NCBI RefSeq assembly: GCF_050613145.1
Contig: NZ_CP192507.1
Span: forward strand, 1,240,001-1,304,000
From: Lysinibacillus_B sp050613145
Lineage (GTDB): Bacteria > Bacillota > Bacilli > Bacillales_A > Planococcaceae
Reading direction: 5' to 3'
Length of the DNA: 64,000 nucleotides
Shown: piece after piece, positions 34,347-42,680 of the stretch
Numbering within the stretch: position 1 is the first letter of the stretch
Layout: the number at the start of each line of letters is the position of its first letter
The notes under the pieces: generated by a model
Seen by the model: the letters and a program-made list of their open reading frames with translations, nothing else
Databases searched by the model: none
What the model was told of the DNA's origin: nothing
Translations under genes and position numbers: made by a program

Positions 34347-34877
34347 ATGAAGGAATCCATTTTCCATCAATTGTATGATAAATATCACCAAGATGTCTTT
34401 CAATTTTTAATATACTTAGTCAAAAATAGGACAGTAGCAGAAGATTTATCGCATGAAGTATATGTGCGTGTGTTAAAAGCATATGAGCGTTTTGAAGGCA
34501 AAAGTTCTGAAAAGACATGGCTATTTTCGATTGCTAAAAATGTCGCAATCGATTATTTTAGGAATGCTAATGTACGGAATCGCCATACATTTGATGCATT
34601 TGATTGGGAACAAGAACAGCTGATTTCTCCGGTCAAATCGCCCGAGCAATTTATTGAGTTAGATGATGAGATGAATCGTTTACTTGAGGTGTTAGAACTG
34701 TGCACGGGTGATCAAAAAATGGTGATTGTGATGCGGTATTTTCAAGAGCTTTCCATCGCTGAAACAGCTGGTATTTTAGGGTGGACGGAAGGAAAAGTAA
34801 AAACAACACAGCATCGGGCCATTAAAACGCTGCGCGAAAAAATGATTCAACAAGAAAAGGAGGCGAATTCGATATGA
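34347..34877 (+). CDS. sigX: SigX, ECF RNA polymerase sigma factor
   Basis: 176 aa from ATG 34347 (GGGGGTGGG upstream; the GTG at 34338 overlaps it). Region 2 includes FQFLIYLVKNRTVAEDLSHEVYVRVLKAYERFEGKSSEKTWLFSIAKNVAIDYFR and region 4 QELSIAETAGILGWTEGKVKTTQHRAIKTL, close to B. subtilis SigX. SigX controls cell-surface charge modification genes. It lies directly after resE as in B. subtilis and overlaps the anti-sigma gene by 4 bp. Confidence 0.92.
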   Translation: MKESIFHQLYDKYHQDVFQFLIYLVKNRTVAEDLSHEVYVRVLKAYERFEGKSSEKTWLFSIAKNVAIDYFRNANVRNRHTFDAFDWEQEQLISPVKSPEQFIELDDEMNRLLEVLELCTGDQKMVIVMRYFQELSIAETAGILGWTEGKVKTTQHRAIKTLREKMIQQEKEANSI

Positions 34878-36076
34878 AGGATGAAAAATGGGGCGAGCAA
34901 GAAATCGAAAAGTTATTATCGCAAGCACCAAAAATTCAAGATAATCGTTCGAAAGAAGACGTCTTCGCAAAATTAAAAGAAGCAGGAGCTTTTGAAGAAG
35001 AAGTACCTGTACAAAAAGTCATAAAGAAAAAACGAAGCTTGTTTGGTATATATGGATTAACAGCTGCTTTATTGTTATTCGCATTTGGTGGTGTGTATTA
35101 TATATCCGGTAATAAGTCGCAAGATGACACGGCCTCTACTTCAATGGAGAATGCAGATATGGCAACAAAAGAAGCTGAAGCTGAAGGAGAAATGACGAGC
35201 GGAAGCCCGATGATGATCCGGAATTTTGTGCTTGAAGATATGCGTACAGCTGTTTATCCGGAACAGTTAGAAAGTAGTAAAGCTTTTTATATCGGTTTAG
35301 CGGGTGATGATGCAGAAAGTGTCCCTGTTACAATCATTATTCCAAATGAGCAACTAATAGAGGATTTCGGCACGGATTCCCCTTCACAAGTGGCGATGTA
35401 TCAGAAGTATGCAGCGCTAATTGACGAACAAGCGGCGGGTTTCAATGACTATCATCCGGTGAAAGGAATCGTGGAAGAGCAAGGGTTAACAGTTGTGCAT
35501 ACATTACCACAAAACCATGGCTATGATACCGCTTCTGGTACGATGTCTATGTATATCGGGATGCTTGTCGATACATTTGGGAAAAGTTATGAAACGGTGG
35601 AAATCTTAAATGAGGAAGGTTCCGCAATGACGTTTAGTGAAGTAGGGGAGCCGAGTGAACCACTACTATTAACTGAGAAGAAACATTATAGTTACTTTAT
35701 CGATGAACAGGCAGGGGGCATTTACTTATCGCCAAATTTCCGTCAAGCATTCGATACGGTAACAGAAGCATTGTATTTTATGAAAACGGAGAATAATGAT
35801 ATATATCAATCGGTCATTTTACCAGGTGTGGACTATACCGTAACGGAAGAGGATGTTGTGACGGTTACATTTACGCAACGGTTAGATTTAGAAGCATTTG
35901 ATCCGCAACAGGTAATGTATATGATAGAGGCTGTGTTACTAACTGCATCGAGCTTCGATAAGCAAGTGCGTTTTGAGAACGTTATGCAGACGGAGTGGCA
36001 AGAATTTAATTTTGCGCAAGTGTTACCAATGCCGGTAGGTGCAAACAAATTATCGATAGAATTCCTACAGAAATAG
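34874..36076 (+). CDS. rsiX: RsiX-like anti-sigma factor
   Basis: 400 aa. Cytoplasmic N-terminal region (about residues 1-52; EIEKLLSQAPKIQDNRSKEDVF) that would bind SigX, a single membrane helix (about 56-74; GIYGLTAALLLFAFGGVYYI) and a ~320-residue extracytoplasmic domain rich in acidic residues. No HxxxCxxC zinc anti-sigma motif is present, in line with RsiX. Co-translated with sigX (ATGA). The outer domain could be cleaved or sense cell-envelope stress; this is inference. Confidence 0.88.
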   Translation: MKDEKWGEQEIEKLLSQAPKIQDNRSKEDVFAKLKEAGAFEEEVPVQKVIKKKRSLFGIYGLTAALLLFAFGGVYYISGNKSQDDTASTSMENADMATKEAEAEGEMTSGSPMMIRNFVLEDMRTAVYPEQLESSKAFYIGLAGDDAESVPVTIIIPNEQLIEDFGTDSPSQVAMYQKYAALIDEQAAGFNDYHPVKGIVEEQGLTVVHTLPQNHGYDTASGTMSMYIGMLVDTFGKSYETVEILNEEGSAMTFSEVGEPSEPLLLTEKKHYSYFIDEQAGGIYLSPNFRQAFDTVTEALYFMKTENNDIYQSVILPGVDYTVTEEDVVTVTFTQRLDLEAFDPQQVMYMIEAVLLTASSFDKQVRFENVMQTEWQEFNFAQVLPMPVGANKLSIEFLQK

Positions 36077-36108
36077 TGGGGGGAATGGAAGTAAAGTAGA
36101 TAAAGTGC

Positions 36109-36136
36109 TTTACAATTTTAGAATATCCCCTATAAT
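36109..36136 (+). promoter_or_regulatory. Promoter of the FMN riboswitch-ribU transcript
   Basis: TTTACA (36109-36114), a 16-bp spacer and TATAAT (36131-36136), 30 bp before the riboswitch aptamer. Confidence 0.75.
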
Positions 36137-36165
36137 GATAGGTGTAAGACAATTTTATATTTGAT

Positions 36166-36335
36166 TCATCTTCGGGGCAGGGTGTAATTCCCGACCGGCG
36201 GTAATAGAAGGCGCGATTTCTGACCATTTTGGAGGATATTGCAGTAGCACTTCTTCAGCCCGCGAGCCACTTTTTAGTGTGCAGGATTTGGTGAAATTCC
36301 AAAGCCGACAGTATAGTCTGGATGGGAGAAGGTGA
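36166..36335 (+). ncRNA. FMN riboswitch (RFN element)
   Basis: Highly conserved RFN blocks are all present in order: TTCGGGGCAGGGTG, AATTCCCGACCGGCGGTAA, AGCCCGCGAGC, GGATTTGGTGAAATTCC, AAAGCCGACAGT, AGTCTGGATGGGAGAAGG. Terminal P1 pairing is between the TCATCTTC side and GAGAAGGTGA. A strong intrinsic terminator follows 120 nt later, so FMN binding should terminate transcription before ribU. Confidence 0.97.
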
Positions 36336-36457
36336 AGGTACGGTCGTTATTTGAAAAAATATCGTCTATTTTTGTATACCGAAAAAGCTATGGGAACTAG
36401 CTTTATTTGTGATACAAAAAATGATATGATAACACCTGTTTCAGTGTGCCTTATTCT

Positions 36458-36489
36458 CCCTTACGTTCATGTTACGTAAGGGTTTTTTC
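36458..36489 (+). terminator. Riboswitch-controlled terminator upstream of ribU
   Basis: CCCTTACGT / ACGTAAGGG stem with a 7-nt loop and six T residues, located between the aptamer and the ribU ribosome binding site. Confidence 0.92.
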
Positions 36490-36550
36490 ATGGAGACGAC
36501 CGAAATACCTTTCTTCTTGCGAGATGGAATCAGCAAAGGAGAAGATTTCT

Positions 36551-37126
36551 ATGACAAAACAAAACAAAAAGTTACGCTCGTTCGTAACAATTGCAATGTT
36601 AAGTAGCATTTCTTTCGTATTAATGTTATTTAACTTTCCTCTACCATGGTTCCCAGCATTTTTACAAATTGACTTCAGTGATGTACCGGCATTAATCGCG
36701 GTTATTACGATGGGGCCTGTTGCAGGTATTTTAGTAGAGTTAGTAAAAAATATTTTGGATTGGATTTTCTCGGGTGCACCAACAGGCGTGCCGGTGGGGC
36801 ATATGGCAAACTTTGCGACGGGTGTGTTATTTATTTTACCTGTTTACTATATTTATAAAAAATTCACGACATCAAAAGGTTTGATGGTAGGCTTAATCGC
36901 CGGAACTGTCTCCATGTCGTTAGGGATGGCGTTGCTAAATTATGTGGCGTTCTTACCGATGTATGCATACTTCTTGAACTTCCATTTAGAATCGTATGAA
37001 ACGATTGTAAAAGGGATTTTACCGTTTAACTTAGTAAAAGGTGTGTTGTTAATTGTCATTATTACAGTGTTATTCCGTACGATGAAGACATGGATCTCTA
37101 AACAACGCTTACAATATTTATCGTAA
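36551..37126 (+). CDS. ribU: RibU, riboflavin ECF-transporter substrate-binding component
   Basis: 191 aa from ATG 36551, with AAAGGAGAAG upstream and downstream of the riboswitch terminator; an in-frame ATG at 36446 lies within the leader and is not used. Six membrane segments are expected. The S-component motif near the start (IAMLSSISFVLMLFNFPLPWFPAFLQIDFSDVPAL) and AxxxK-type GPVAGILVELVKN match B. subtilis RibU/FmnP (YpaA). It imports riboflavin together with the shared EcfAA'T module, which is not in this window. Confidence 0.96.
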   Translation: MTKQNKKLRSFVTIAMLSSISFVLMLFNFPLPWFPAFLQIDFSDVPALIAVITMGPVAGILVELVKNILDWIFSGAPTGVPVGHMANFATGVLFILPVYYIYKKFTTSKGLMVGLIAGTVSMSLGMALLNYVAFLPMYAYFLNFHLESYETIVKGILPFNLVKGVLLIVIITVLFRTMKTWISKQRLQYLS

Positions 37127-37130
37127 AATA

Positions 37131-37160
37131 GACGCAGTCACGTTCGTGGCTGCGTTTTTG
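37131..37160 (+). terminator. Terminator after ribU
   Basis: ACGCAGTCACG pairs with CGTGGCTGCGT and is followed by TTTTG. Confidence 0.85.
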
Positions 37161-37265
37161 TGTTTTAATCGTTGTGAGTTTTAACTCGGGATAAATTCCT
37201 TCCATGCTATGTAGTTCTATTGTATCGTTGGTATGGAATAATGAATGAGAGAAGGAGTAATGAAT

Positions 37266-37883
37266 ATGTGGATTGATATTACGGTGCCATTACATAAAAA
37301 TATGCCTATTTGGCCAGGGGATACACCATTTTCATATAAACAGGATGTGACGTTAACGGAGGACGGGGCGAATGTCGGGCAAATTACGATGAGCTTACAC
37401 GCAGGGACACATGTAGATGCGCCGTACCATTATGATGATTTTGGGAAGGCGATTGATGCGTTGCCGCTAGAGTTGTTTATAGGCGCTGTGAAAATGGTGG
37501 ATGTTATAGGAGTAAAGTGCATTCAGCTAGAACATGTGGAGAACCTGGAGCTACATAACGTGGAGCGTGTGTTTTTTAAAACGAAAGTGGTGCATGATTT
37601 ATATCATTTTGATGACGGTTTTACAACAATTGCTCCAGAGGTGATTCGCTTTCTTGCAAATCAAGGTGTGCGTGTTGTTGGGACCGATGCGCCGTCAGTT
37701 GATGCATTAGACGATGTGAGCTTAGTTGCACATCATACGTGTAAACAAGTAGGTATTTATATTATTGAAAATTTGTTTTTAAAAGATGTTGATGCGGGTA
37801 TGTATGAGTTTATCGGTTTACCGCTTGCGATTCAAGGAGGAGATGCGTCGCCTATACGTGCTGTTGTACGGAAAATGGAATAG
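37266..37883 (+). CDS. kynB: Cyclase-family metal-dependent hydrolase, KynB-like (arylformamidase)
   Basis: 205 aa from ATG 37266 (GAAGGAG at 37251-37257, 8 nt away; ATGs at 37245 and 37260 fit worse). The metal-binding signature HAGTHVDAPYHY and the N-terminal DITVPLHKNMPIWPGDTPF are typical of bacterial kynurenine formamidase. That enzyme hydrolyses N-formylkynurenine in tryptophan breakdown, but no kynA or kynU lies nearby, so another cyclic or formyl-amide substrate is possible. It stands alone between two terminators. Confidence 0.78.
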   Translation: MWIDITVPLHKNMPIWPGDTPFSYKQDVTLTEDGANVGQITMSLHAGTHVDAPYHYDDFGKAIDALPLELFIGAVKMVDVIGVKCIQLEHVENLELHNVERVFFKTKVVHDLYHFDDGFTTIAPEVIRFLANQGVRVVGTDAPSVDALDDVSLVAHHTCKQVGIYIIENLFLKDVDAGMYEFIGLPLAIQGGDASPIRAVVRKME

Positions 37884-37897
37884 TGAAGGAAAGCCTG

Positions 37898-37930
37898 CAG
37901 CTTAAGTGGATTACTTGAGCTGTATTTTTT
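37898..37930 (+). terminator. Terminator after kynB
   Basis: CAGCTTAAGT / ACTTGAGCTG stem with a 5-nt loop, then TATTTTTT. The stretch 37931-38026 to the GlnR boxes has nothing else recognisable. Confidence 0.8.
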
Positions 37931-38026
37931 GTGGGAAATTAAGCAGTCCTAAAAATTGGTTCGCGTTATTTTACTACGGGTTGTATTTTAATCTGAACTT
38001 GCGATAAAATTAATCGAAACTTTGAA

Positions 38027-38043
38027 TGTTAAGTTTTATAACA
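38027..38043. promoter_or_regulatory. GlnR/TnrA box 1 of the glnRA operon
   Basis: TGTTA-N7-TAACA is a perfect match to the TGTNAN7TNACA operator. It lies 61 bp upstream of glnR, consistent with nitrogen-dependent autorepression. Confidence 0.9.
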
Positions 38044-38049
38044 TAATAT

Positions 38050-38066
38050 TGATAAAATACATAACA
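38050..38066. promoter_or_regulatory. GlnR box 2 of the glnRA operon
   Basis: TGATA-N7-TAACA matches the operator with one mismatch and lies 23 bp after box 1, about two helical turns, as in the paired B. subtilis glnRA operators. Confidence 0.8.
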
Positions 38067-38103
38067 TAATGTAAAGTGGAGTTAGAAAAGGGAGGGGATG
38101 ATG

Positions 38104-38499
38104 ATGAGTCGAGAGTTTCGAAGGGCGATGCCGTTACTCCCTATAAGCATGGTTATGCAATTAACGGAGCTAACCGCAAGACAAATCCGCTATTATGAAG
38201 AACATGAATTAATAACCCCGGCGAGGTCTGAAGGGAATCGACGTATGTTTTCGTTGGATGATATCGATGCATTATTGGAAATTCGAGAACTGCTTGACCA
38301 GGGAATTAATATGGCGGGGGTCAAAAAAGTATTTGATATGCGAGATGTGAAGGATGTTAGAAAAAGTGACGCAACTTCGATTTCGGATGCAGAGCTTCGT
38401 ACCATTTTACGAGAAGAAATGTTGCAGGCACAACGTATGCAAAAGTCTTCGCTACGTCAAGGCGACCTATCGCGTTTCTTCCATCTTAAAAATGAATAA
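38104..38499 (+). CDS. glnR: GlnR, nitrogen-metabolism repressor
   Basis: 131 aa; of three consecutive in-frame ATGs (38098, 38101, 38104) the third has the best spacing from GGGAGGGG. MerR-family winged helix (MQLTELTARQIRYYEEHELITPARSEGNRRMFSLDDID) and the C-terminal tail that senses feedback-inhibited glutamine synthetase. It represses glnRA under nitrogen excess. Its gene lies 24 bp upstream of glnA with its own operators in front. Confidence 0.96.
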   Translation: MSREFRRAMPLLPISMVMQLTELTARQIRYYEEHELITPARSEGNRRMFSLDDIDALLEIRELLDQGINMAGVKKVFDMRDVKDVRKSDATSISDAELRTILREEMLQAQRMQKSSLRQGDLSRFFHLKNE

Positions 38500-38523
38500 T
38501 AAAAAAGTAAAATAGGAGAGTGA

Positions 38524-39888
38524 ATGAGTATGTTTAATACAGTTGCGAATTCAACGAGTAAGTATACAAAAGAGAAGATTAAAGAAATTGTGAAGGACAA
38601 AAATGTAAAGTTTATTCGTCTCCAATTTACAGATATTTTAGGGACGATTAAAAATGTTGAAATCCCAGTAAGTCAATTAGATAAAGCATTAGACAATAAA
38701 ATGATGTTTGATGGTTCTTCCATCGAAGGTTTTGTACGTATTGAAGAATCAGATATGTACCTTCGTCCCGATTTAGATACATTCATGATTTTTCCATGGA
38801 CAGCAGAAAAGGGAAAGGTAGCTCGATTAATTTGTGATATTGCTCGTCCGGATGGCACGCCTTTTGAAGGAGATCCGCGTTCGAACTTAAAGCGTATGTT
38901 AAAACAAATGGAAGAGTTAGGGTTTACAGGCTTTAACTTAGGACCAGAGCCAGAATTCTTCTTATTCAAGTTAGATGAAAAAGGGAACCCGACATTAGAT
39001 TTAAATGATGATGGCGGATATTTCGACTTAGCGCCAACAGACCTTGGAGAAAATTGCCGTCGCGATATCGTATTAGAACTGGAAGAAATGGGCTTTGAAG
39101 TGGAGGCTTCTCACCATGAAGTAGCGCCTGGTCAGCACGAAATTGATTTCAAATATGCAAATGCGATAGAGGCATGTGATAATATCCAAACGTTCAAGCT
39201 TGTCGTAAAAACAGTAGCGCGTAAACATGGTTTACATGCAACATTTATGGCGAAACCGCTATTTGGGGTAAATGGTTCAGGCATGCACTTTAACTTATCG
39301 TTATTCCAAGGAGAGAAAAATGCATTTTGGGATGAAGGGACGGACTTACAATTATCGAAGACGGCTCGTCATTTCTTAGCAGGTGTACTAAAGCACGTGC
39401 AAGGCTTTACAGCGGTAACAAACCCGACTGTGAACTCATATAAACGTCTAGTACCAGGGTATGAAGCGCCTTGTTACGTAGCGTGGTCTCCGAAAAACCG
39501 TTCGCCACTCGTACGTATTCCCGCATCTCGTGGGTTATCGACACGTATTGAGCTGCGTTCGGTAGATCCATCGGCAAACCCGTATTTAGCAATGGCCGTC
39601 ATTTTAGCGGCTGGTTTAGATGGCATAAAAAATGAATTAGAGCCACCAGCACCGGTAGATCGCAATATTTACGTGATGAATGCAGAAGAGCGTAAGCAAT
39701 ATGGCATTGATAATTTACCCGCTTCACTTGACGCAGCATTAAAAGAACTCGAGAAAAATGACATCATTAAAGCAGCACTGGGTGGGCATATTTATGAAAA
39801 CTTTAAAGAAGCAAAAGAAGTAGAGTTCGATATGTTCCGTACAACGGTCCACCAATGGGAACGCGACCAATATATGAAGATGTACTGA
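38524..39888 (+). CDS. glnA: Glutamine synthetase type I
   Basis: 454 aa (about 444 in B. subtilis; N-terminus carries several extra residues, and an ATG at 38530 is also possible). It makes glutamine from glutamate, ammonia and ATP. Motifs: DGSSIEGF, the ATP/Mg site GPEPEFFLF, NGSGMHFNLSL, KRLVPGYEAP, and the flexible-loop region NRSPLVRIPASR. The Bacillus-type I-alpha enzyme lacks the adenylylation tyrosine site; feedback-inhibited GlnA activates GlnR. Confidence 0.97.
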   Translation: MSMFNTVANSTSKYTKEKIKEIVKDKNVKFIRLQFTDILGTIKNVEIPVSQLDKALDNKMMFDGSSIEGFVRIEESDMYLRPDLDTFMIFPWTAEKGKVARLICDIARPDGTPFEGDPRSNLKRMLKQMEELGFTGFNLGPEPEFFLFKLDEKGNPTLDLNDDGGYFDLAPTDLGENCRRDIVLELEEMGFEVEASHHEVAPGQHEIDFKYANAIEACDNIQTFKLVVKTVARKHGLHATFMAKPLFGVNGSGMHFNLSLFQGEKNAFWDEGTDLQLSKTARHFLAGVLKHVQGFTAVTNPTVNSYKRLVPGYEAPCYVAWSPKNRSPLVRIPASRGLSTRIELRSVDPSANPYLAMAVILAAGLDGIKNELEPPAPVDRNIYVMNAEERKQYGIDNLPASLDAALKELEKNDIIKAALGGHIYENFKEAKEVEFDMFRTTVHQWERDQYMKMY

Positions 39889-39985
39889 AAAAAGGCATCG
39901 GAGTAATCATGGAGGGCGCTGAAAAACTTATAAATTTTCAAAGATTATAGTAATTCATTCTGATTTTCTCGATTGTATAAATAGT

Positions 39986-40030
39986 AAAAGTCGATTTATC
40001 TCAAGATTTTTGATGTAAATCGACTTTTTC
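39986..40030. terminator. Long hairpin, glnA terminator
   Basis: AAAAGTCGATTTA / TAAATCGACTTTTT, 13-bp stem with a 17-nt loop, T-run on both strands (bidirectional). Confidence 0.82.
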
Positions 40031-40522
40031 AGTGGCTTCCCTTTTAATATAGGTCGATTTTTGGTAGGCAGCGAATCCAAAGTGTTGAAATAGACCACCA
40101 ATTGTCGTGAAATTACATGGAGCTGCTTTTGCGATTGAAGGAAATGTTGCATTAAACCATTCCCTACTTGTAGCATCTCTATTATTTTCTCTTTCATTCG
40201 TTTCTTTCGCATTCTCTCACACTCCATTTCGCGCTATTCTACGCTATCCTTTCCTACTTTATTTGTATTCTATTTTAGGGGTCACTTCAAACCGAGATGG
40301 GGTATTGCCCACCATCTTGATTTTTAAATTGTCTTTAAATATAGGTGTCTTTAAAAGTTTTGAATATCAATAAGTTCTTGCTCCCCAATTGGTATTTGGG
40401 AAGATATTTGCTAAGAAACTAGAGGCAACAGATAAGTTAATCAACTGTTGCTCCTGGTTTTTATCGTGTTATTTCAAATAAATCAGTCCGTTTTGAAAGC
40501 TGCCTGTTTTTTAAAATTCATT
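40031..40522. other. Intergenic region without a supportable gene
   Basis: Short frames exist on both strands (for example 40107-40373 plus and 39955-40227 minus), but they overlap each other, lack convincing ribosome binding sites and resemble no family I know. A hairpin GCAACAG/CTGTTGC at 40424-40451 followed by TGGTTTTTAT probably terminates transcription. The region may be a decayed gene. Confidence 0.5.
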
Positions 40523-41896
40523 TTATAACCATGCTTTTTTTAAAAGCTTCACCCCAAGAATTATTTCTTCACAGCTGAGATGACTAAAGCCAAGTTTGAT
40601 AAGAGGTTCAGCAGGTCGATTATTTATGAAGTACAGACTGGTTGGGTAGACTTTTACACCGTAATGAGCTGCTTGCTTAATAAACCATTCCTCTGAGTGA
40701 TTGTTATACAGTTTTACTAATACATATAAGCCAGATTGTTGCCCAATGATAGAAATATGTTCATTAAATTGTTTTTGCAGTGCTGATACAAGGCACTGCA
40801 TTTTTCGTTTGTAAACGAGGCGCATACGTTTTATATGGCGATTCCATTCTCCTTCCTCCATAAACTTCGCCATCGTTAGCTGACTTAATAGAGAGGCGGT
40901 ACTTTCAAAATGTTGAAATTGCTGCTCATAACGAGCGAGCAACTCCTTAGGTAATGCCATATAACTAAGTCGTATGCCAGGCAAAAAGGACTTTGAGAAG
41001 TTGCCTAAATAAATGACTTTTGTTGCGTCAATGGAGGCGAGTGCAGGGAAAGGTCGCTGCGTATAGCGAAATTCACTGTCGTAATCGTCTTCAATAATGT
41101 AGCCATTTTGCTCATTGACCCATTGAATGAGCTTTTGTCTTTCTTGAATTGTCATGCTGACACCGATGGGGCTTTGATGAGAGGGGGTTACGTAAATTAA
41201 TTGTGATTTCATCGTTTGTAATTGTGAAAAATCAGCACCATTTTCATTTACAGATAGTGTTTCCAAAGCGAATTGATGAAATAAAAATGCCTCTCTCGCA
41301 CCGTCAAAACCAGGGTCTTCTACGATAATACTTTGAAAATTTTTCTTTAACAGTTGCCCAAGATGAATGAGCATTTGTTGTGTGCTACTCCCGATAATAA
41401 TGGCATGTGGATCTGTTTTTACGCCACGGGATTCCAGTAAATACGTGGCAATTTGCTCACGCAAACATATTTCACCAAACGGCTGCCCGTAATGAAAGGC
41501 ATTGTTTGATGTTAAAACGGCGTTTGACAGTTTGCGCCAAGCTTTTAACGGGAAGTTTGCTTGATCAACCGCACCAGCTTTAAAGTCCACGGTGTAGGTT
41601 GGCTGTGGTGGTTTAGGCGGTATGACAGGCGTTTCTCTAGAAAAAAGCTGTGGTTCTAGCTCGTTTACAAAATAGCCTTTTCTACCTTTACCGTTGATAT
41701 AGCCCTCTGCGGTGAGCTGTTCATAAGCGGTTAATGTAGTATTTCGACTAACGTGTAAGCACTCCGCAAGCTGGCGAATAGAGGGCAATTGTTCATTTAC
41801 GCGCAGCTCGCCTTGCTCGATGAGGGATTTAAACCGTTCATAAATTTGCTTGTATTTAGCAGGTGAGTCTTCAAGTGTGAAAAGTATTGATTTCAT
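40523..41896 (-). CDS. MocR-family transcriptional regulator (GntR HTH fused to aminotransferase fold)
   Basis: 457 aa. N-terminal GntR winged helix (about residues 10-75; GELRVNEQLPSIRQLAECLHVSRNTTLTAYEQLTAEG) and a PLP-dependent class I aminotransferase-like domain (about 110-455) with the PLP lysine region YLGNFSKSFLPGIRLSYM and EDDYDSEFRY. MocR regulators use PLP to sense amino-acid or vitamin B6 metabolites. It is divergent from the PaiB-like gene; an inverted repeat in between may be its operator. Target unknown; PdxR- and GabR-like roles are alternatives. Confidence 0.88.
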   Translation of the reverse strand: MKSILFTLEDSPAKYKQIYERFKSLIEQGELRVNEQLPSIRQLAECLHVSRNTTLTAYEQLTAEGYINGKGRKGYFVNELEPQLFSRETPVIPPKPPQPTYTVDFKAGAVDQANFPLKAWRKLSNAVLTSNNAFHYGQPFGEICLREQIATYLLESRGVKTDPHAIIIGSSTQQMLIHLGQLLKKNFQSIIVEDPGFDGAREAFLFHQFALETLSVNENGADFSQLQTMKSQLIYVTPSHQSPIGVSMTIQERQKLIQWVNEQNGYIIEDDYDSEFRYTQRPFPALASIDATKVIYLGNFSKSFLPGIRLSYMALPKELLARYEQQFQHFESTASLLSQLTMAKFMEEGEWNRHIKRMRLVYKRKMQCLVSALQKQFNEHISIIGQQSGLYVLVKLYNNHSEEWFIKQAAHYGVKVYPTSLYFINNRPAEPLIKLGFSHLSCEEIILGVKLLKKAWL

Positions 41897-41908
41897 TTTG
41901 TCACCTCT

Positions 41909-41949
41909 GACATGTTTAATTATTAGGAATTGTATCTTTTGTCATGTCA
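41909..41949. promoter_or_regulatory. Inverted repeat TGACATG/CATGTCA in the mocR-paiB intergenic region
   Basis: TGACATG (41909-41915) and CATGTCA (41943-41949) are separated by 27 bp; another ATGACATG occurs at 42002-42009 over the paiB start. Plausible binding sites for the divergent MocR regulator. Confidence 0.45.
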
Positions 41950-42008
41950 ATTATCAATATACGATGTGAACAAATAGAAAAGGTGTTTTTCTGAAAGGGG
42001 AGCATGAC

Positions 42009-42632
42009 ATGTTTAGTCCAAAATATTTTCAAATGAAGGATCATGATGAAGTTATTCGATTTATGGAGGAGCATTCCTTTGTAACGATTGTTACGATGAA
42101 AAAGGGGGACCCGATTGCGACTCATGTACCCGTGCAGCTTCAAAAGGAGGGGGAGGATTATTTTATTACAGGACATCTAGCTTATAGCAATCCGCAGTGG
42201 CGTACATTTGAGCTGAATAAACGGGTACTAGTCATTTATCAAGGACCGCATGCGTATATTTCATCCTCCTGGTACAGCCATGAAAACGTACCAACATGGA
42301 ATTACCAGGCAGTGCACATTTATGGGCAGGTGATGATTATGGGAGAACAGGAATTAAAGGCGGATTTAGCGAAACAGCTGGAAAAATACGAGAAGTATCG
42401 TGAGCATCCCACGTTGTGGCATACATTATCACCAGAGCTGTTGGAGCAGCAATTAAAAGGAATTGTAGGATTTAAGATAAAGGTGGAAGACATTCAAGCA
42501 ACGTACAAGTTAAGCCAAAATCGCAATGATGAGGATTATCAACGGGTGGTTGAAAACTTACAGCAAGAAGATAGTATGAGTTCTCAGCAACTGGCTGAGG
42601 TGATGAAAAAAATCGGTCGAAATAATCAATAA
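42009..42632 (+). CDS. PaiB-like FMN-binding negative transcriptional regulator
   Basis: 207 aa, with a GAAAGGGGAGC ribosome binding site. FMN-binding split-barrel fold of the PaiB family: ATHVPVQLQKEGEDYFITGHLAYSNPQWRTF, ISSSWYSHENVPTWNYQAVHIYG and the C-terminal GIVGFKIKVEDIQATYKLSQNRNDED. B. subtilis PaiB represses sporulation and degradative-enzyme genes together with PaiA; no paiA lies here. Proteins of this family are often annotated as regulators on thin evidence and may be flavin-binding enzymes. Confidence 0.85.
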   Translation: MFSPKYFQMKDHDEVIRFMEEHSFVTIVTMKKGDPIATHVPVQLQKEGEDYFITGHLAYSNPQWRTFELNKRVLVIYQGPHAYISSSWYSHENVPTWNYQAVHIYGQVMIMGEQELKADLAKQLEKYEKYREHPTLWHTLSPELLEQQLKGIVGFKIKVEDIQATYKLSQNRNDEDYQRVVENLQQEDSMSSQQLAEVMKKIGRNNQ

Positions 42633-42680
42633 ATATTTAGTTTATCCAAGAAAAATGGTGTCCCTCTTTCTAAGACGTTG

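Noticed and set aside
39955..40373. Overlapping plus and minus frames after glnA (88-90 aa)
   Set aside because: They overlap each other and the glnA terminator hairpin, and resemble no family; at most remnants.
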